From Candidatus Blochmanniella camponoti (GTDB taxonomy: Bacteria; Pseudomonadota; Gammaproteobacteria; Enterobacterales; Enterobacteriaceae), in contig NZ_CP097751.1 in assembly GCF_023585825.1 (NCBI RefSeq), forward strand, positions 186,001-250,000: DNA of 64,000 bases, read 5' to 3'. This document shows, in pieces, positions 1 to 12,918 of this stretch; the stretch's first letter is position 1; each line of letters opens with the position of its first letter. A program made the position numbers and the translations under genes. The notes below the pieces were generated by a model. It did no database searches. It worked only from the letters and a program-made list of their open reading frames with translations, and had not been told where the DNA came from.

Positions 1-131
1 AAAGTAGTAATGAATGTTATGCTCATTCCAGATAAAGCAACCCAACGCGGTACCCAACATCCAATACGTTCTGACTGCCAACATAACAGTCCAAAAATAA
101 AAGGAATAAATATTAAGATAATTAATAACAT
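1..131 (-). CDS. nuoM: NADH-quinone oxidoreductase subunit M (N-terminal part only)
   Basis: Only the first 43 codons lie in the window; the gene continues past base 1. The N-terminus reads MLLIILIFIPFIFGLLCWQ and then has a VPRWVAL segment, closely matching the start of E. coli NuoM, an antiporter-like proton-pumping membrane subunit of complex I. A GAGA-type ribosome site lies a few bases upstream of the ATG at 129-131. It follows nuoL by 82 bases on the same strand, as in the standard nuo operon; nuoN would be expected beyond the edge. Confidence 0.9.
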   Translation of the reverse strand, partial: MLLIILIFIPFIFGLLCWQSERIGCWVPRWVALSGMSITFITT

Positions 132-213
132 ATTATTTTTGTTTTTCTCGATAAAACATATACATTAAATATTTGTATTTCCTCATATTATAAACCAATA
201 ATGCTACACTGAT

Positions 214-2100
214 TTACAGACGATCATAAATTAATATCATGATTAGTATCATAACTGCCCCTATGTTCATCGATATTATGTACCAACTGAGTTTACCATT
301 TTCACTACATATCAAACCATTCTTAAGCCAACATAATAACGATACGATAACATTCACGATTACATCAATTGGATCAGAATAAGATAATTTTTTTGTTATA
401 AATAAATATGGCTTTATAAATATCAATTTATAAAGCCAATCAAATCCCCATCCATAATAACATAACAATACTATATATCGTTCTACTACTTCTGTTACAC
501 GAGGCCTAATAATCTGTCTTGTAATTATACGCAAAGAATCCATCCAAAAAATTGATGCCAACCAAATACCAAGCATTACTAAAATCCCCGATATTATTTC
601 AAGATATATTTGACTATAATTATACACCTCGCCAACGTTAGTAATTATAGTATCTGTTAACAACGGTAATTTTATCCATCCACCAATAAACGTCGATAAC
701 AATAACAATAAGATTAAGGGTAAATTTTGAGCAATTTTATTACATACACGTGGCTCTATTTTTTTTTCACCATGAAACACAACAAAAATCATTCGGAACG
801 TATAAATAGGTGTTAAAAACATTCCTATTAATCCAGATAACAAGAAAAAATAATCATGATTAGTTAGTGTTTTTAACATGATCATTTCTTTTGAATAAAC
901 TCCAGCAGTAATGATAGGCACTCCAGATAAAGATGCTCCACCTATTAAAAAACAAACATAAATTAAAGGTATAAATTTATATAACCCTCCCATCTTAAAA
1001 ATATTTTGTTCATATCTGCAAGCGTAAATTAATGAACCCGCAGATAAAAACAACAACGCTTTAAAAAAAGCATGTGTTACTAAATGAAACATAGCTGCAT
1101 CCCAATGTTGACCTCCGAGCGCTAAAAACATGTATCCTATTTGACTTATAGTAGAATATGCTAAAATTTTTTTAATATTGCTTTGAAATAACGCTGAACA
1201 ACTAAATAAAATCACAGTTAATGAACCAATAATACCGGTCAAATACAAAATACTTGGAGTCATTAAAAAAAATTTATTCATACGAATTATTAAATACACA
1301 CCAGAAGTGACCATAGTAGCTGCGTGAATCAATGCCGACACTGGGGTTGGACCAGCCATAGCGCTGGTTAACCAAGTTTGTAAGGGTAACTGAGCTGATT
1401 TACCTATTGCTCCAATAAGTAACATAACAGATATCCATGTGATATCATTAAAAATATGACACGATAAATATTTTAGTTCCAACGTTAGTAATTTACTAAA
1501 ACTCAAGGTATGATATTGATCATAAATCATGAATAACGCACATACCAAACATATGTCTCCAAAACGAGTAATAATAAATGCTTTCAAAGCTGCTATTCCA
1601 TTCTTAGAATCAGAATAGTAAAATCCAATTAATAAATAACTACACAGTCCTACGCCTTCCCATCCAAAATACATCAATAACAAATTATCTGAAAGCACCA
1701 AAAGCACCATATTTGCCATAAATAAATTAGTGTAAGCAAAAAAACGAGAATATCCTTCACATTCACTCATATACCAAGCGGCATATAAATGAATGATAAA
1801 TCCAACACCAATAATTACTGATAACATGATTAAGGACAACCCATCTAATCTAAGTGCTACAGTAATACATAAGGTATTAATAATAAACCAGGTCCAAAGT
1901 TCCTGTACAAACATAAAATTAACGTCATTACTGGAATTGCAATAAAAATTAAATATGACGTATATAGCAACCAACGCTGATACACCTACCGTGCCTACTC
2001 CTATTATAGCAGAAGTATTTTCTGACCATTTTCCTTGAGAAATAGCTAACGTAATGAATCCTAATAGCGGAAAAAGTATAGTTAAAAAAAGTAAATTCAT
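214..2100 (-). CDS. nuoL: NADH-quinone oxidoreductase subunit L
   Basis: Largest antiporter-like membrane subunit of complex I, at the distal end of the membrane arm, coupling quinone reduction to proton pumping. The 628-residue protein (E. coli about 613) is hydrophobic throughout. It keeps the ionisable residues of the family channel: Glu148 in a GWEG motif, Lys234 in [11 protein letters not shown], and His259 in [12 protein letters not shown]. The start codon overlaps the nuoK stop by 4 bases (ATGA), indicating translational coupling. Identity is firm. Confidence 0.97.
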   Translation of the reverse strand: MNLLFLTILFPLLGFITLAISQGKWSENTSAIIGVGTVGVSALVAIYVIFNFYCNSSNDVNFMFVQELWTWFIINTLCITVALRLDGLSLIMLSVIIGVGFIIHLYAAWYMSECEGYSRFFAYTNLFMANMVLLVLSDNLLLMYFGWEGVGLCSYLLIGFYYSDSKNGIAALKAFIITRFGDICLVCALFMIYDQYHTLSFSKLLTLELKYLSCHIFNDITWISVMLLIGAIGKSAQLPLQTWLTSAMAGPTPVSALIHAATMVTSGVYLIIRMNKFFLMTPSILYLTGIIGSLTVILFSCSALFQSNIKKILAYSTISQIGYMFLALGGQHWDAAMFHLVTHAFFKALLFLSAGSLIYACRYEQNIFKMGGLYKFIPLIYVCFLIGGASLSGVPIITAGVYSKEMIMLKTLTNHDYFFLLSGLIGMFLTPIYTFRMIFVVFHGEKKIEPRVCNKIAQNLPLILLLLLSTFIGGWIKLPLLTDTIITNVGEVYNYSQIYLEIISGILVMLGIWLASIFWMDSLRIITRQIIRPRVTEVVERYIVLLCYYGWGFDWLYKLIFIKPYLFITKKLSYSDPIDVIVNVIVSLLCWLKNGLICSENGKLSWYIISMNIGAVMILIMILIYDRL

Positions 2101-2399
2101 CCGCGCATCTCACTAATATTATCAATATGCAATGTATGATAACGACGATATAACTGAAGTAATAATGCTAAAGAAACTGCAGATTCAGAAGCAGATAAAG
2201 TAATTACTAAAATATACATAACCTGACCATCTGATTGCCCCAAACAAGATCCTACTATCACAAATGCTGAAGCAGCAGCATTAATCATAATTTCTAGACC
2301 CAATAATATAAACAATAAATCACGTCTTATTATTATAGCTATTAAACCTAACATAAATAAAATTATAGATAAACCAAAAGCATGCGATAAAGGAATCAT
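2097..2399 (-). CDS. nuoK: NADH-quinone oxidoreductase subunit K
   Basis: Small membrane subunit of complex I, 100 residues as in E. coli, with three predicted membrane helices. The two buried glutamates essential for proton translocation are present at the same positions as in E. coli: Glu36 (LLGLEIMIN) and Glu72 ([11 protein letters not shown]). It overlaps nuoJ upstream and nuoL downstream by 4 bases each, so the three are almost certainly translated as a coupled set. Confidence 0.97.
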   Translation of the reverse strand: MIPLSHAFGLSIILFMLGLIAIIIRRDLLFILLGLEIMINAAASAFVIVGSCLGQSDGQVMYILVITLSASESAVSLALLLQLYRRYHTLHIDNISEMRG

Positions 2400-2947
2400 A
2401 TTTTATATTTTTGTAATTGAGTTGAATCAATACAATCATCAGATTGTGTATGTTTTTGAGACAAATGAAAGACAGAAATCAACGCACCTAATAATAAAAA
2501 TGACGCTAGTTCTACCATTAATATATATGGCCCAAATAATACAACACCAACTTGTTTTGAGTCTATTATTGAGTTGTTTACATTTATCACATCATCTTTT
2601 AATCCAAAGGATATGTACAGTAAAATCGCAAACAAAGTACCTACCAACAACGCAGAGCCACAACATAATATGGGGTTTAAAAATTTACTTTCTTTTTGTA
2701 TACCAAATATAATATTTTTCGTATTAAGCATCATTATTGCAAATACGAATAAAATCATGATAGCTCCGGCATAAACAATAATTTCCAAGGCAGCAGCAAA
2801 AGATGCGCCTAAAGAAAAAAAATTGCATGATATAGATAAAAAGGAAACTATTAAGTATAATAAAGCACGCATTGGATTATAATGCAATATTACACATATC
2901 GTAGACAATATCGCTATAATTCCAGAAATATAAAATAGAACCATCAT
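2396..2947 (-). CDS. nuoJ: NADH-quinone oxidoreductase subunit J
   Basis: Membrane subunit of complex I next to NuoK and NuoA, 183 residues (E. coli 184). About five hydrophobic helices are visible, with the conserved stretch [20 protein letters not shown] at about residues 53-72 that forms the pi-bulge helix linking quinone site and proton path. The C-terminal tail is polar and poorly conserved, as usual. It lies 33 bases after nuoI and overlaps nuoK by 4 bases. Confidence 0.95.
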   Translation of the reverse strand: MMVLFYISGIIAILSTICVILHYNPMRALLYLIVSFLSISCNFFSLGASFAAALEIIVYAGAIMILFVFAIMMLNTKNIIFGIQKESKFLNPILCCGSALLVGTLFAILLYISFGLKDDVINVNNSIIDSKQVGVVLFGPYILMVELASFLLLGALISVFHLSQKHTQSDDCIDSTQLQKYKI

Positions 2948-2980
2948 ACTACATTCCTCTTATGAACCATCACCTTAAAA

Positions 2981-3526
2981 TTAGGGCAATATGTTTTTAA
3001 CATTTATAGGCTTTGATTCTTTTATCGCGTCCCCCTTTTTTTTATCCAATATTTCCTTACCAGAAAATTGATAAAAATCATACTCTAAATATTTTCCAGG
3101 ACCCGATATTAATAAATCAGACTTTTCATACACTAAATCATGTCTTTTAAAATCACTCATTTCAAAATCTGGAGTTAATTGAATAGCTGCTGTTGGGCAT
3201 GCCTCTTCACACATACCACAAAAAATACATCTAGAAAAATTGATTCTAAAAAATTTTGGATACCACCGACCATCTGTAGATTCTCCTTTTTTCAAAGAAA
3301 TACACCCTACTGGACAAGCTACAGCGCATAAATTACAAGCTACACAACGTTCTCGACCTGAAGAGTCTCGAGTCAATACGATACGACCACGATATCTAGG
3401 TGATGGAATATACGGAACTTCAGGATACATCCGAGTTTCACGTTTACTAAATGCTTGCATTCCTATCATCCAAATACTACGTAATATAGAACCAATATCT
3501 ATAAAAACCTTTTTTAACTTCATCAT
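2981..3526 (-). CDS. nuoI: NADH-quinone oxidoreductase subunit I (two [4Fe-4S] ferredoxin)
   Basis: Peripheral-arm subunit that carries clusters N6a and N6b and passes electrons to NuoB. The protein has 181 residues. Two ferredoxin motifs are intact: Cys61, 64, 67 and 71 ([12 protein letters not shown]), and Cys100, 103, 106 and 110 ([12 protein letters not shown]). Length matches the family. It sits between nuoH (24-base gap) and nuoJ in the usual order. Confidence 0.97.
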   Translation of the reverse strand: MMKLKKVFIDIGSILRSIWMIGMQAFSKRETRMYPEVPYIPSPRYRGRIVLTRDSSGRERCVACNLCAVACPVGCISLKKGESTDGRWYPKFFRINFSRCIFCGMCEEACPTAAIQLTPDFEMSDFKRHDLVYEKSDLLISGPGKYLEYDFYQFSGKEILDKKKGDAIKESKPINVKNILP

Positions 3527-3550
3527 AATATATTTAACCTATATTAATAA

Positions 3551-4525
3551 TTATAATAAAATAACAACAGCAGTACTTAATAAATTAAACAACGTCATCG
3601 GTAAACAAATTTTCCAACCTATCAACATAACTTGATCGTAACGTGGACGTGGTAACGCCGCACGTATCAATATAAACAGAATCAACAATAAAAAAGTTTT
3701 AGTAATAAACCAAATTACAGGAGGAAACCAAGGTCCCTGCCACCCTCCAAAAAACAGTGTTACAATGAATGACGCAATGACAATCATATTGATATATCCA
3801 GAAATAAAAAATAAACTAAACTTAATACCAGAATATTCAATATGATAACCATCTGCCAACTCTTGTTCTGATTCTGGTTGATCAAATGGATGTCTATGAC
3901 ACAAAGCCATACCCGCTAAAAAAAAAGTAATAAATCCTACAAATTGAGGAATTATATTCCACAGATATAATTGATCTTCAACTATATTTTTTAAATTAAA
4001 CGATCCAGCTTTAGCAACTACACCCATTATAGATAAACCTAAAAACACCTCATAACTAAGAGTTTGAGCTGCAGCACGCACAGCTCCAATTAAAGCATAT
4101 TTATTGTTGCTTGCCCACCCCGCAAGCAACACTGAATAAACCATTAATCCTGACATCATAAGAAAAAATAATATACCAATATTGCAATCCCATATTATCC
4201 ATGTAGGCGTAAAAGGAATAATCAATACACTCATTAATGATGAAATAAAAGCTATCACTGGGGCTAAAACAAATACAATACGATCAGAAAATGGAGGGAT
4301 CCAATCCTCCTTGAACATAACTTTAATTAAATCAGCGCATAATTGTAATGAACCATGCCAACCTACTCTATTAGGACCATAACGATTTTGAAACAACGCC
4401 AATAACCTGCGTTCTAAAAAACTCATGTATGCACCACAAGCGACTACCACTAACAAAATAATTACCGCATGAAAAATGGCGGAAAAACAATGTTCCGTAA
4501 TAATTTCTGACGAACCAGACATCAC
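3551..4525 (-). CDS. nuoH: NADH-quinone oxidoreductase subunit H
   Basis: Membrane subunit at the junction of the two arms that forms much of the quinone chamber; 324 residues (E. coli 325) with about eight membrane helices. Family hallmarks are visible, including [18 protein letters not shown] near residues 38-55 and the [19 protein letters not shown] loop with its conserved acidic residues in the middle. The start overlaps the nuoG stop by 4 bases. Confidence 0.97.
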   Translation of the reverse strand: MMSGSSEIITEHCFSAIFHAVIILLVVVACGAYMSFLERRLLALFQNRYGPNRVGWHGSLQLCADLIKVMFKEDWIPPFSDRIVFVLAPVIAFISSLMSVLIIPFTPTWIIWDCNIGILFFLMMSGLMVYSVLLAGWASNNKYALIGAVRAAAQTLSYEVFLGLSIMGVVAKAGSFNLKNIVEDQLYLWNIIPQFVGFITFFLAGMALCHRHPFDQPESEQELADGYHIEYSGIKFSLFFISGYINMIVIASFIVTLFFGGWQGPWFPPVIWFITKTFLLLILFILIRAALPRPRYDQVMLIGWKICLPMTLFNLLSTAVVILL

Positions 4526-7281
4526 AATAATACTCCTTGAACATCTTGCGCATACATACCAGATAAAAATAAAGGAATATCTGGAAAACCTAAAGGTAAT
4601 CCAATATGGCCTGTAGGTAAATTAGTACTAAATTTGATCGGTAAACATAAAATTTGATCAGCACATGTAAATTTAAGCAACATATTTTTTTGTATTTTTA
4701 GTTGCAACGCATCTAATTGATTGAGCATTACATAAGGATTTGGCATACAATCTTGAATACACTTAGATCGCTGAGAAGTTTCTTCACTACCAAATAAATG
4801 CCAATAAGGTACTATCAACCACCGATCAACATTTTTCATAATTTTAAAAGATTGAGGAATCATATTAAACCAATTCAATGTTGAACCATTATCAGTGTGT
4901 AATACACGTATTCCCGGATTACCAGAATACAAATTCTCACCTACTTTATCTTGAAATTTATTCCATGCTTGTGGAGAATTCCATCCCGGAGCCCATGCAA
5001 ACGCCACTTGTTTATGAAAAGATTGAACATTATGATTACCTTCCATAGAAAAAGAAAACATCGTATCATCATCTTGTGATATATAAGGTTCGTGTACATC
5101 AACATTAGCATACATCGCTGTACGTCCACTATAACGATGCGGTGCACGAGCTAGTTTTTGTCCATATATACGAAAAGATGCGTCCGGAGATGCCTGTTTA
5201 ATTCCAATTAATTTTGGAAAATAATAAATAATAGCATCTATAATCTGATCAATATGCAAATTTTTTTTTCTAATATAATTTATATAGCAATCATGTATCA
5301 AATATAACCATCTCCAACTTTCTAAAATAACTGTATTTTTTTTATAACTTTGTGGCTTATATAAGCGAAAAAACCTTTGTGCACGCCCTTCGTAATTAAT
5401 CACAGTACCATCGCTTTCAACAAAACTAGAAACTGGTAAAACTAAATTTGCTTTCTTTTGAATCAGAGTACATTGATGATCTAATACAATTAAATAATTA
5501 ACCTTATTTAAAGCAACATCAACTTGATTTGCCTGTGCATGACGATACAAATCACTTTCTAAAACAATTAAACCAACGGATGAAGTGTCGGTACTACAAA
5601 TATCTACAAGAGCAGCATCGAGACTTTTTTTACCTAACATTACTAAACCTATGCTATTTACTTCTCCTACGATAAAAGTAATCCCAACTTCACTCCCGCG
5701 ATTTTTTAAAGCACGAGCAATATTTGCTGCTGAAGCAATTAATTCTTTACTACCTGCATTACTTCCTGAAATAATTAATGGCTTGTGCGCTTCCATTAAT
5801 TTTTGTACAACTATATCTAATTTTTCATTCAGTTTAGAATCAAAATCTTTAACTTCGGGAGCAGTATGATCTAACGCGTGAGCAATAGCAAAACCAAACC
5901 GTGCTTGATTTTGTACTGAATCATAATATGTTAATATAGCAACATCGTCTAATTTAGTCTTGTCAACTCCAGTTATCAATATATTATTTTTAATACCTTG
6001 AGAGCTATTTATAATAGCCGCAGATTGCCAATCAAAAATTCCTTGATCCCCCGCGTCTTTACGCGCTTTCCCTTTAACTACCTGACGTATCGACAGTGCT
6101 ACTCGTGCTCCAGTTTGAGTTAAATCCTCTCCTAATATTAACACTGTATCATAACTTTCTACTTCACGTAACGACGGAACTTGAATACCACTATTACACA
6201 ATATTTCAATTATTAATAATAATCGCTCTTGTTCGAGATTATTAATCCCATTATAAAAATTATCTGGTCCTACCAATTTTAACAAAGAAAAATTGCTTTC
6301 CATGCTGGCGCGAGAAGATCCAATACCAATTATCCTGTTACAATTATATTTTAATCCATTGGCAGCCTCTTGTATCGCTTGTCTTTCATTCAACACAACC
6401 CAATTATCACCTTGCTTATTTGATGGAATTTTAGGTCTATTATCAATATTAACGTAATTACATCCAAACCGGCCACGATCACATAAAAAATACCCATTAA
6501 TATTGCCATTATAGCGATTTTCAACACGACACAACTTTCCGTAACGCTCACCTACAATAATATTACATCCAACGCTACATTGTTGACAAATACTCGGCGC
6601 AAAAATCATATCCCATTTACGGGTATAATTTTGGGACTGTGTTTTATCAGTAAACACTCCAGTAGGGCATATCTCTATTAAATTTCCAGAAAACTCACTT
6701 CGTAACATACCATCTTGTACTCGTCCAAAATAAATGTTATCATGCACCCCGAATACCCCTAAATCATCACCGCCAGCATAATCATTATAATAACGTATGC
6801 AACGATAACAAGTAATACACCTATTCATTTCATGCCCAATAAACGGTCCCAAATATTGATTATAGTGTGTACGCTTATTAAACCTATAACGACGATATGT
6901 TTGTCCAACCATTGCTGTCATATCTTGAAGATGACAATTACCTCCTTCCTCGCATATTGGACAATCATGAGGATGATTAATCATTAACAACTCCAATATA
7001 CTCTTTCTAAATTCTTCTACCTCATCATCAAAAATAATAATAGAACTACCATCTGCTACTGGTGTCATACAAGACATCACCAAATGACTTTTTGTATCTT
7101 TTATTGCGTTACCAAAATGCTGTTGTTTTACTGCACATTGCCTGCAAGCTCCAACACTGCCTAAAGCAGGATGCCAACAAAAATAAGGAATGTCAAATCC
7201 AAGAGACAAACATGTTTCCAGTATATTTTTTGAATCTTCCACTGTATACTTTTTCCCTTCTATATAAATAGAAATCATCAT
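4522..7281 (-). CDS. nuoG: NADH-quinone oxidoreductase subunit G
   Basis: Large iron-sulfur subunit of the peripheral arm, 919 residues (E. coli about 908). The N-terminal [2Fe-2S] ligands Cys35, 46, 49 and 71 are present, as is the His-plus-three-Cys cluster (His103, Cys107, Cys110, Cys116), followed by [10 protein letters not shown] and the CQQCSVGC motifs of the molybdopterin-oxidoreductase-like region. The C-terminal half (for example [14 protein letters not shown]) is the inactive oxidoreductase fold. The start may be the second ATG (7278). A 116-base spacer separates it from nuoF. Confidence 0.96.
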   Translation of the reverse strand: MMISIYIEGKKYTVEDSKNILETCLSLGFDIPYFCWHPALGSVGACRQCAVKQQHFGNAIKDTKSHLVMSCMTPVADGSSIIIFDDEVEEFRKSILELLMINHPHDCPICEEGGNCHLQDMTAMVGQTYRRYRFNKRTHYNQYLGPFIGHEMNRCITCYRCIRYYNDYAGGDDLGVFGVHDNIYFGRVQDGMLRSEFSGNLIEICPTGVFTDKTQSQNYTRKWDMIFAPSICQQCSVGCNIIVGERYGKLCRVENRYNGNINGYFLCDRGRFGCNYVNIDNRPKIPSNKQGDNWVVLNERQAIQEAANGLKYNCNRIIGIGSSRASMESNFSLLKLVGPDNFYNGINNLEQERLLLIIEILCNSGIQVPSLREVESYDTVLILGEDLTQTGARVALSIRQVVKGKARKDAGDQGIFDWQSAAIINSSQGIKNNILITGVDKTKLDDVAILTYYDSVQNQARFGFAIAHALDHTAPEVKDFDSKLNEKLDIVVQKLMEAHKPLIISGSNAGSKELIASAANIARALKNRGSEVGITFIVGEVNSIGLVMLGKKSLDAALVDICSTDTSSVGLIVLESDLYRHAQANQVDVALNKVNYLIVLDHQCTLIQKKANLVLPVSSFVESDGTVINYEGRAQRFFRLYKPQSYKKNTVILESWRWLYLIHDCYINYIRKKNLHIDQIIDAIIYYFPKLIGIKQASPDASFRIYGQKLARAPHRYSGRTAMYANVDVHEPYISQDDDTMFSFSMEGNHNVQSFHKQVAFAWAPGWNSPQAWNKFQDKVGENLYSGNPGIRVLHTDNGSTLNWFNMIPQSFKIMKNVDRWLIVPYWHLFGSEETSQRSKCIQDCMPNPYVMLNQLDALQLKIQKNMLLKFTCADQILCLPIKFSTNLPTGHIGLPLGFPDIPLFLSGMYAQDVQGVLL

Positions 7282-7397
7282 TTTAATATACCAATTTTAT
7301 ATTTTGTTGGTGCCTGAAAAAATTTAAAAATCATCAATGTACATTATTTATATTGAACATATAATATGATTATATTTATTTTGTGATAAAAAATTTT

Positions 7398-8729
7398 TTA
7401 ATTAATTTGCACACAAGTAATACGATTAGGTTCCTGTTTATAAAATTTATAAATACCCAATTCAAATTCATTTTTAAAATATTTTAAAGCACTTTTCAAA
7501 GGTTCTATAGCTCCTGGGGCATGAGCGCAAAAAGTCCTTCCAGGTCCAAGTACACAACACAATTTCTCTAATAATTCTATGTCTCCAGGCCTGCCATCTT
7601 TATTTTCCAAAGAAATCAATAATTTTACTATCCACGGTAAACCATCTCTACAAGGAGTACACCAACCACAAGATTCTCGTGAAAAAAACTCTTCTAAATT
7701 ACGCACTAAAGACACCATATTTACGGTATTATCTATTGCTATTGCCATACCAGTTCCAAATCTACTGCCAGAAATAGCAATATTATCAAAATCCATAGGT
7801 GTATCTAAATGATCTTTGGTTAAAAAATCTGTACTTACACCCCCAGGTTGCCATGCTTTTAATCTAAAACCAGGACACATTCCTCGAGAATAATCTTCTA
7901 AAATTTCTCTAGCAGTCGTACCAAAAGGCAGCTCCCAAACCCCTGGGTTTTTTACTCGACCAGAAAATCCCATTAGTTTTGTACCTGAATCATTACTTTT
8001 TTTAGAAGAAATGTTTCGATACCAAGTGGCCCCATGTTCAATAATTCCTGGAATATTACATAACGTCTCAACATTATTGACACATGTAGGTTTTCCCCAC
8101 AATCCTACATGACTTGGAAAAGGTGGTTTAGCACGCGGCACTGCTCGACGACCCTCTAAAGCATTAATCAACGCTGTTTCTTCTCCACAAATATATCTTC
8201 CAGCTCCTGTATGTAAGAATAACTCAAAATTGAACTCACTATTCAATATGTTTTTACCAATCAATCCAATTGACTTAATCTCAGCTATAGCCCGAGTTAA
8301 ATATTTCGCCACGATTATGTATTCATATCTTAAAAAAATATACGCTCGTGACACCCCTAAAGCATAACTTGAAATTAATATACCTTCTAATAATAAATGA
8401 GGCAATCGTTCCATTAAAAATCGATCTTTATAAGTTCCTGGCTCCATTTCGTCTGCATTACATACTAAATAACGAGAGCAGCCTGACTTACTTTGAGACA
8501 TCATGGACCATTTTATTCCGGTAAGAAACCCCCCACCGCCACGACCTCTTAAACCTGAATTTTTAACTAATCCAATAATCTCTTCTGGAGACATTCGAGT
8601 AATTGCTTTATACGCAGATCGATACCCATTTTTAGATGTATATTCATGCAACCATACTGGTTGTTTATCGTCACGCATTCTCCATGTAAGTGGATTATTT
8701 TCTGCGCTAACATCATAAATATTGTTCAT
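7398..8729 (-). CDS. nuoF: NADH-quinone oxidoreductase subunit F (NADH/FMN-binding)
   Basis: Binds NADH and FMN and carries one [4Fe-4S] cluster; entry point for electrons into complex I. The frame is open further upstream to 8774, but the ATG at 8727-8729 ([11 protein letters not shown]) is chosen. It overlaps the nuoE stop as ATGA, and the protein then has 443 residues, close to E. coli, with homology starting there. The glycine-rich [10 protein letters not shown] (FMN/NADH), [15 protein letters not shown] and the cluster motif [11 protein letters not shown] near residue 350 are all intact. Confidence 0.96.
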   Translation of the reverse strand: MNNIYDVSAENNPLTWRMRDDKQPVWLHEYTSKNGYRSAYKAITRMSPEEIIGLVKNSGLRGRGGGGFLTGIKWSMMSQSKSGCSRYLVCNADEMEPGTYKDRFLMERLPHLLLEGILISSYALGVSRAYIFLRYEYIIVAKYLTRAIAEIKSIGLIGKNILNSEFNFELFLHTGAGRYICGEETALINALEGRRAVPRAKPPFPSHVGLWGKPTCVNNVETLCNIPGIIEHGATWYRNISSKKSNDSGTKLMGFSGRVKNPGVWELPFGTTAREILEDYSRGMCPGFRLKAWQPGGVSTDFLTKDHLDTPMDFDNIAISGSRFGTGMAIAIDNTVNMVSLVRNLEEFFSRESCGWCTPCRDGLPWIVKLLISLENKDGRPGDIELLEKLCCVLGPGRTFCAHAPGAIEPLKSALKYFKNEFELGIYKFYKQEPNRITCVQIN

Positions 8730-9247
8730 AAATACTGTCCTAACAATTTTGTAATTGTTTCCGGAACTATACAAGAATAAATATCTTTGTCTATCATAAT
8801 GACTGGAGCTTTATCACAAATACCTAAACAACAAGTAGGCAATAAGGTAAAGCGATGATCTGAAGTTGTATTACCCACTTTAATATTCAACAGATATATT
8901 AAAGTGTTTTTGATTTTTTCACATCCAACCAAGTAACATACCGCACTATCACAATACCTAATGATATGTCGACCTACCGGCTGACGAAAAATTTGATTAT
9001 AAAATGTCGCGACACCTTCTAGATCAGCGGCAGAAATACATAATATTTTAGCAATAAAAATAATTGCTTCATCTGGTACCCACCCATGATTTTTTTGAAT
9101 AATTTTTAACGCTTCAATAGAAGCAGCGCGCATGTCCTCATAATGTGTACATTCTTCTTGAATAGCATTACATTCTTCTTGACTTAATTGAAAAAAACTA
9201 TTACTACTTAAACTAGTAGGCGTATCATTAATTTTAATATTACTCAT
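8726..9247 (-). CDS. nuoE: NADH-quinone oxidoreductase subunit E ([2Fe-2S])
   Basis: Thioredoxin-like [2Fe-2S] subunit of the NADH-input module, 173 residues. The four ligands are present: Cys99 and Cys104 (CDSAVC), and Cys140 and Cys144 (CLGIC). The conserved [16 protein letters not shown] precedes them. It lies 13 bases after nuoCD and overlaps nuoF by 4 bases, the usual nuoE-F coupling. Confidence 0.97.
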   Translation of the reverse strand: MSNIKINDTPTSLSSNSFFQLSQEECNAIQEECTHYEDMRAASIEALKIIQKNHGWVPDEAIIFIAKILCISAADLEGVATFYNQIFRQPVGRHIIRYCDSAVCYLVGCEKIKNTLIYLLNIKVGNTTSDHRFTLLPTCCLGICDKAPVIMIDKDIYSCIVPETITKLLGQYL

Positions 9248-9260
9248 ATTTCTCCATTTA

Positions 9261-11051
9261 TTAACGATCTACATCAGACATAACAAAATCAATACTACCT
9301 AAATACACAATTAAATCAGATATTAAACTACCACGAATAACATGTGGAATCTGCTGTAGATGAGGAAAACTAGGAGTACGAATACGAGTACGATAACTCA
9401 TAGTATTCCCATCACTAATTAAATAATAACTATTAATACCTTTTGTGGCTTCAATCATTTGAAAGGACTCATTAGCTGGGATAACAGGACCCCATGATAC
9501 TTGCAGAAAATGAGTAATGAGAGTCTCTATGTGTTGTAGGGCGTATTCTTTCATGGGAGGAGTTGCTAAAGGGTGATCTGATTTAAATGGGCCTATTGGC
9601 ATGTTCTGCAAACATTGTTCCAAAATACGTACACTTTGATATATTTCTTCTACTTTTAACATTACTCGACTGTAAGAATCGCTGATTCCATTTCCTATTG
9701 GTACATCGAAATCAAAATTTTCATATCCAGAATAAGGCCGTGACTTACGTATATCAAATTCAATGCCAGTAGCACGCAATCCTGCTCCAGTTACTCCCCA
9801 ATCTAATGCGTCCTTGGCATTATATGCGCCAATACCACACGCTCGTTTTTTAAATATACTATTTTCTAATGTTGACTTAACATAAAAAGAAACACGATGT
9901 GGAATCCAGTCAAGACATTTTCTTAATAAACACTCCCAACCTCTAGGCAAATCATGAGCAACCCCCCCAATACGAAACCATGCCGGATGCATACGAGATC
10001 CGGTAATTGATTCAATAACATCATAAATCTTCTGTCTGTCAGTGAACGCTAAAAAAACTGGAGACATAGCACCTACATCTTGCAAATAAGTGCTAATATA
10101 CAACAAATGGCTATTAATTCTAAATAATTCAGACAACATAATGCGGATCACTTTTACTCTATCCGGTACTGCAATTCCAGCAAGTTTCTCGACAGCTAAA
10201 ATATAGGGCATTTCATTGACACAGCCCCCTAAATATTCAATGCGATCAGTATAAGGAATGTAACTATGCCAAGTTTGTCGCTCTCCCATTTTTTCAGCAC
10301 CTCGATGATGATAACCAATATCTGGAACACAATCTATAATTTCCTCTCCATTTAATTGTAAAACAATACGAAACACTCCATGCACTGAAGGATGATTAGG
10401 TCCTAAATTAAGAAACATAAAATTTTCATGTTTACTATGTCTATGCATTCCCCATTCTTCGGGTTTAAATAATAATCCTTCCATTGCTAAATCTTCTTTT
10501 TGTTTCGTAAGAGTAAAAGGATTAAATTCTGTAGCACGAGCTGGATATTCTTTGCGTAACGGATATCCATTCCAGTTTTTTGGCATAATTATACGCGTTA
10601 AATTAGGATGTTTATTAAAATGAATTCCAAACATTTCCCACGTTTCTCGTTCATACCAATTCGCATTTGCAAACACAGACACTATTGTGTCTACGTATAG
10701 AGATTGCTCTAGCAAAGGAACTTTTATTATTATATCATCATTACGTAATATAGAAATTAAATGATAAAACACTGTAAAATCTGATTCTGGCAATCCTTCA
10801 CGATGTATACGCAACCTTTCATCTATACCATGTAAATCATATAACATAATATACGGTTTTGACGTTGTTTTTAAAAATGTCAACACCGGGATTACCATCG
10901 CACGTTTGATCCAAATTATTAAAATTCCAGTATGAGTAGGTTGTAGCACAAAGTCCACAGAACTGAATGCAGAGAATAAATCATCTAATATCGGGTAAAT
11001 ATTGTTAATTAAAGACGCACCTGTAGAATCATTACGCATCATATCTACCAA
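9261..11051 (-). CDS. nuoC: NADH-quinone oxidoreductase fused subunit C/D
   Basis: Fused NuoCD, 596 residues, as in E. coli and other Enterobacterales, where the 30-kDa and 49-kDa subunits form one chain. The N-terminal third carries the NuoC signature [13 protein letters not shown]. The rest is the 49-kDa part with [13 protein letters not shown] (quinone-site histidine region) and [11 protein letters not shown]. It lies in the peripheral arm with NuoB at the quinone pocket. A 37-base spacer separates it from nuoB. Confidence 0.97.
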   Translation of the reverse strand: MVDMMRNDSTGASLINNIYPILDDLFSAFSSVDFVLQPTHTGILIIWIKRAMVIPVLTFLKTTSKPYIMLYDLHGIDERLRIHREGLPESDFTVFYHLISILRNDDIIIKVPLLEQSLYVDTIVSVFANANWYERETWEMFGIHFNKHPNLTRIIMPKNWNGYPLRKEYPARATEFNPFTLTKQKEDLAMEGLLFKPEEWGMHRHSKHENFMFLNLGPNHPSVHGVFRIVLQLNGEEIIDCVPDIGYHHRGAEKMGERQTWHSYIPYTDRIEYLGGCVNEMPYILAVEKLAGIAVPDRVKVIRIMLSELFRINSHLLYISTYLQDVGAMSPVFLAFTDRQKIYDVIESITGSRMHPAWFRIGGVAHDLPRGWECLLRKCLDWIPHRVSFYVKSTLENSIFKKRACGIGAYNAKDALDWGVTGAGLRATGIEFDIRKSRPYSGYENFDFDVPIGNGISDSYSRVMLKVEEIYQSVRILEQCLQNMPIGPFKSDHPLATPPMKEYALQHIETLITHFLQVSWGPVIPANESFQMIEATKGINSYYLISDGNTMSYRTRIRTPSFPHLQQIPHVIRGSLISDLIVYLGSIDFVMSDVDR

Positions 11052-11088
11052 CTAATGATAATTATTACAAAAACTCTTAAAACTTTGA

Positions 11089-11799
11089 TTATGCCTCGCC
11101 GTTTTGTTTTGAATATACATCAAGTTCATCATCTGGAGAAGATAAAATAGTTTCTGCTGTGCGAGTATTATGTTTACATTGACGCTCTGACTCCATATTT
11201 CTTCTATATATCCCTTTATCTCCCAACACCCAAGAAAGTGGACGTCGTTCTTCATTAATAGACTTTTTTAATAATAACAACCCTTGAATATACGCTTCAG
11301 GTCTAGGTGGGCATCCAGGAATATAGACGTCCACAGGAAGAAATTTATCTACTCCTTGCACCACAGAATAAATATCATACATACCTCCAGAATTTGCGCA
11401 AGCCCCCATAGAAATCACCCACTTAGGCTCTAACATTTGATCATATAATCGTTGTATTACTGGCACCATTTTAAGAAACGGAGTACCCGCTATAACCATA
11501 AAATCCGATTGACGAGGAGATGCGCGTAGCACTTCTGAACCAAACCGTGCAACATCATGTATTGCAGTGAACGCGGTAGTCATTTCAACATAACAGCAGG
11601 ATAATCCAAAATTATAAGGCCATAAAGAATTGCCTCGTCCCCAATTGACAATTTTATGCAAAACAGCACTTAATTTTCCAAAAAAAACATTCCGTTTAAT
11701 ATTCTTTTCTAACGGATCTGTCACAATCTTCTTTTCTTGAAGAGGATATTGCTCATCTTCACTATTATCTGTTCGAGCTGTTGTTAAAGTATATTTCAT
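11089..11799 (-). CDS. nuoB: NADH-quinone oxidoreductase subunit B (cluster N2)
   Basis: Carries the terminal [4Fe-4S] cluster N2 that reduces quinone; 236 residues. Ligands Cys68-Cys69 (GLSCCYVEM), Cys134 (MGACANSGG) and Cys163 (PGCPPRP) correspond to E. coli 63, 64, 129 and 158. The non-ligand Cys of E. coli in the AGTCF segment is Pro here. The start is supported by AAGG about 8 bases upstream. Unusually, the start lies inside nuoA, with a 35-base overlap. Confidence 0.96.
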   Translation of the reverse strand: MKYTLTTARTDNSEDEQYPLQEKKIVTDPLEKNIKRNVFFGKLSAVLHKIVNWGRGNSLWPYNFGLSCCYVEMTTAFTAIHDVARFGSEVLRASPRQSDFMVIAGTPFLKMVPVIQRLYDQMLEPKWVISMGACANSGGMYDIYSVVQGVDKFLPVDVYIPGCPPRPEAYIQGLLLLKKSINEERRPLSWVLGDKGIYRRNMESERQCKHNTRTAETILSSPDDELDVYSKQNGEA

Positions 11800-12244
11800 A
11801 TCTGCTACCTTGTATTGTTTTTTTTAAATATCTCGAAGTATCAATATCAAAACAATCTACACAATGGACATATCGGGATGATTGGTCCATCCAATCAAAC
11901 ATACCAATTCGTATCAAATATACTAAACTTACTAATAAAATAAAAATAAAAACAAAAATCTCACTAAACCCTACCCAACCCACATCTCGTACAGATATAG
12001 CCCAAGCATACACATATATTCCTTCTACATCAAAAATTACAAAAAACATCGCAATTAAGTAAAATTTAACAGAGAATTGTATTCTAGCATTCCCTATAGA
12101 TTTAATTCCCGACTCAAATGGTACATTTTTAGAACGTGAACTTGAACGTCCTCCCAGAAAATATCCACAAGACAACATAAAAACACATAAAAATAAGATA
12201 CCAACTATAAATGCTATTAAACCCCAATGATAAGTATCACACAA
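11765..12244 (-). CDS. nuoA: NADH-quinone oxidoreductase subunit A
   Basis: Small membrane subunit of complex I and first gene of the operon. It has 159 residues (E. coli 147), three membrane helices, and the family motif [14 protein letters not shown] (loop) followed by [18 protein letters not shown] with its conserved acidic pair. The extra length is a C-terminal tail that runs 35 bases into nuoB. The promoter of the whole nuo operon should lie upstream, within 12245-12918. Confidence 0.94.
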   Translation of the reverse strand: MCDTYHWGLIAFIVGILFLCVFMLSCGYFLGGRSSSRSKNVPFESGIKSIGNARIQFSVKFYLIAMFFVIFDVEGIYVYAWAISVRDVGWVGFSEIFVFIFILLVSLVYLIRIGMFDWMDQSSRYVHCVDCFDIDTSRYLKKTIQGSRYEIYFNNSSNR

Positions 12245-12918
12245 ATTATATACCTGATTTTTTATTATTGAACACTACGTTTACATCAAATTATAAGTTT
12301 AACTACTATAAAACATAAACATTCAAATTTTTACTATCACATTTCATTAAAAATGTACTCATGACGACATACTTAATAATTTATTTCATGAATCTATAAA
12401 ACTATTTACTATAGCCATTTTAATTCAGTACAAGTTAAAATTAAAAATGGTACAAAATTCCACACATACTATATTATACAACACAGTTGGCGGTATGATT
12501 CTGCATACTATATAGTAATCAGTGTATCTTTGCATAGAATATATTATAAATAGAACATATATAATATATATTACAGCGATCATAAGTATAAAACATAAAT
12601 TAAATTAACTAAAATTCAAAATTCAATATACTACTGATTGCATTCTCTAAAAGAATGCAATTTCCAAACAAATAATCACAAAATCATAGGAAAACAATTT
12701 CTCTAAATTTATTTAATTAATTTACGATCAAATTTCTGACACATACAATTTATATACAACTGAAATATCTAACGACCTAAGATCATTAATTTTTAGTTTT
12801 CTATTTTCTACTTGTATTAATATTAAATAATTAATGTAAACCTATTTAATAAAAAGAACATCAAATTTCATAATTTCCTAACACTGATCAGCATATACAC
12901 CAAAATATAAATTTATAA
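12245..12918. other. Spacer between folC and nuoA
   Basis: 674 bases without a recognisable gene. It must contain the nuo promoter (minus strand) and the end of the folC transcript, but I see no convincing promoter boxes. E. coli has regulator and aminotransferase genes in this interval; no trace is readable. The one clear structure is the 10-bp hairpin at 12637-12661. Confidence 0.5.
12637..12661 (-). terminator. Hairpin downstream of folC
   Basis: Perfect 10-bp inverted repeat (ATTGCATTCT / AGAATGCAAT) with a 5-base loop. It lies about 260 bases past the folC stop and upstream of nuoA. It could end the accD-folC transcript. No T-run follows on the minus strand, so terminator function is only plausible. 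Confidence 0.35.

Noticed and set aside
3240..3635. 131-codon plus-strand frame across nuoI and nuoH
   Set aside because: Antisense to the ferredoxin motifs of nuoI; no independent support.
8730..8774. 15-codon N-terminal extension of nuoF
   Set aside because: The ATG at 8729 overlaps the nuoE stop as ATGA and matches the E. coli start; the extension lies inside nuoE.
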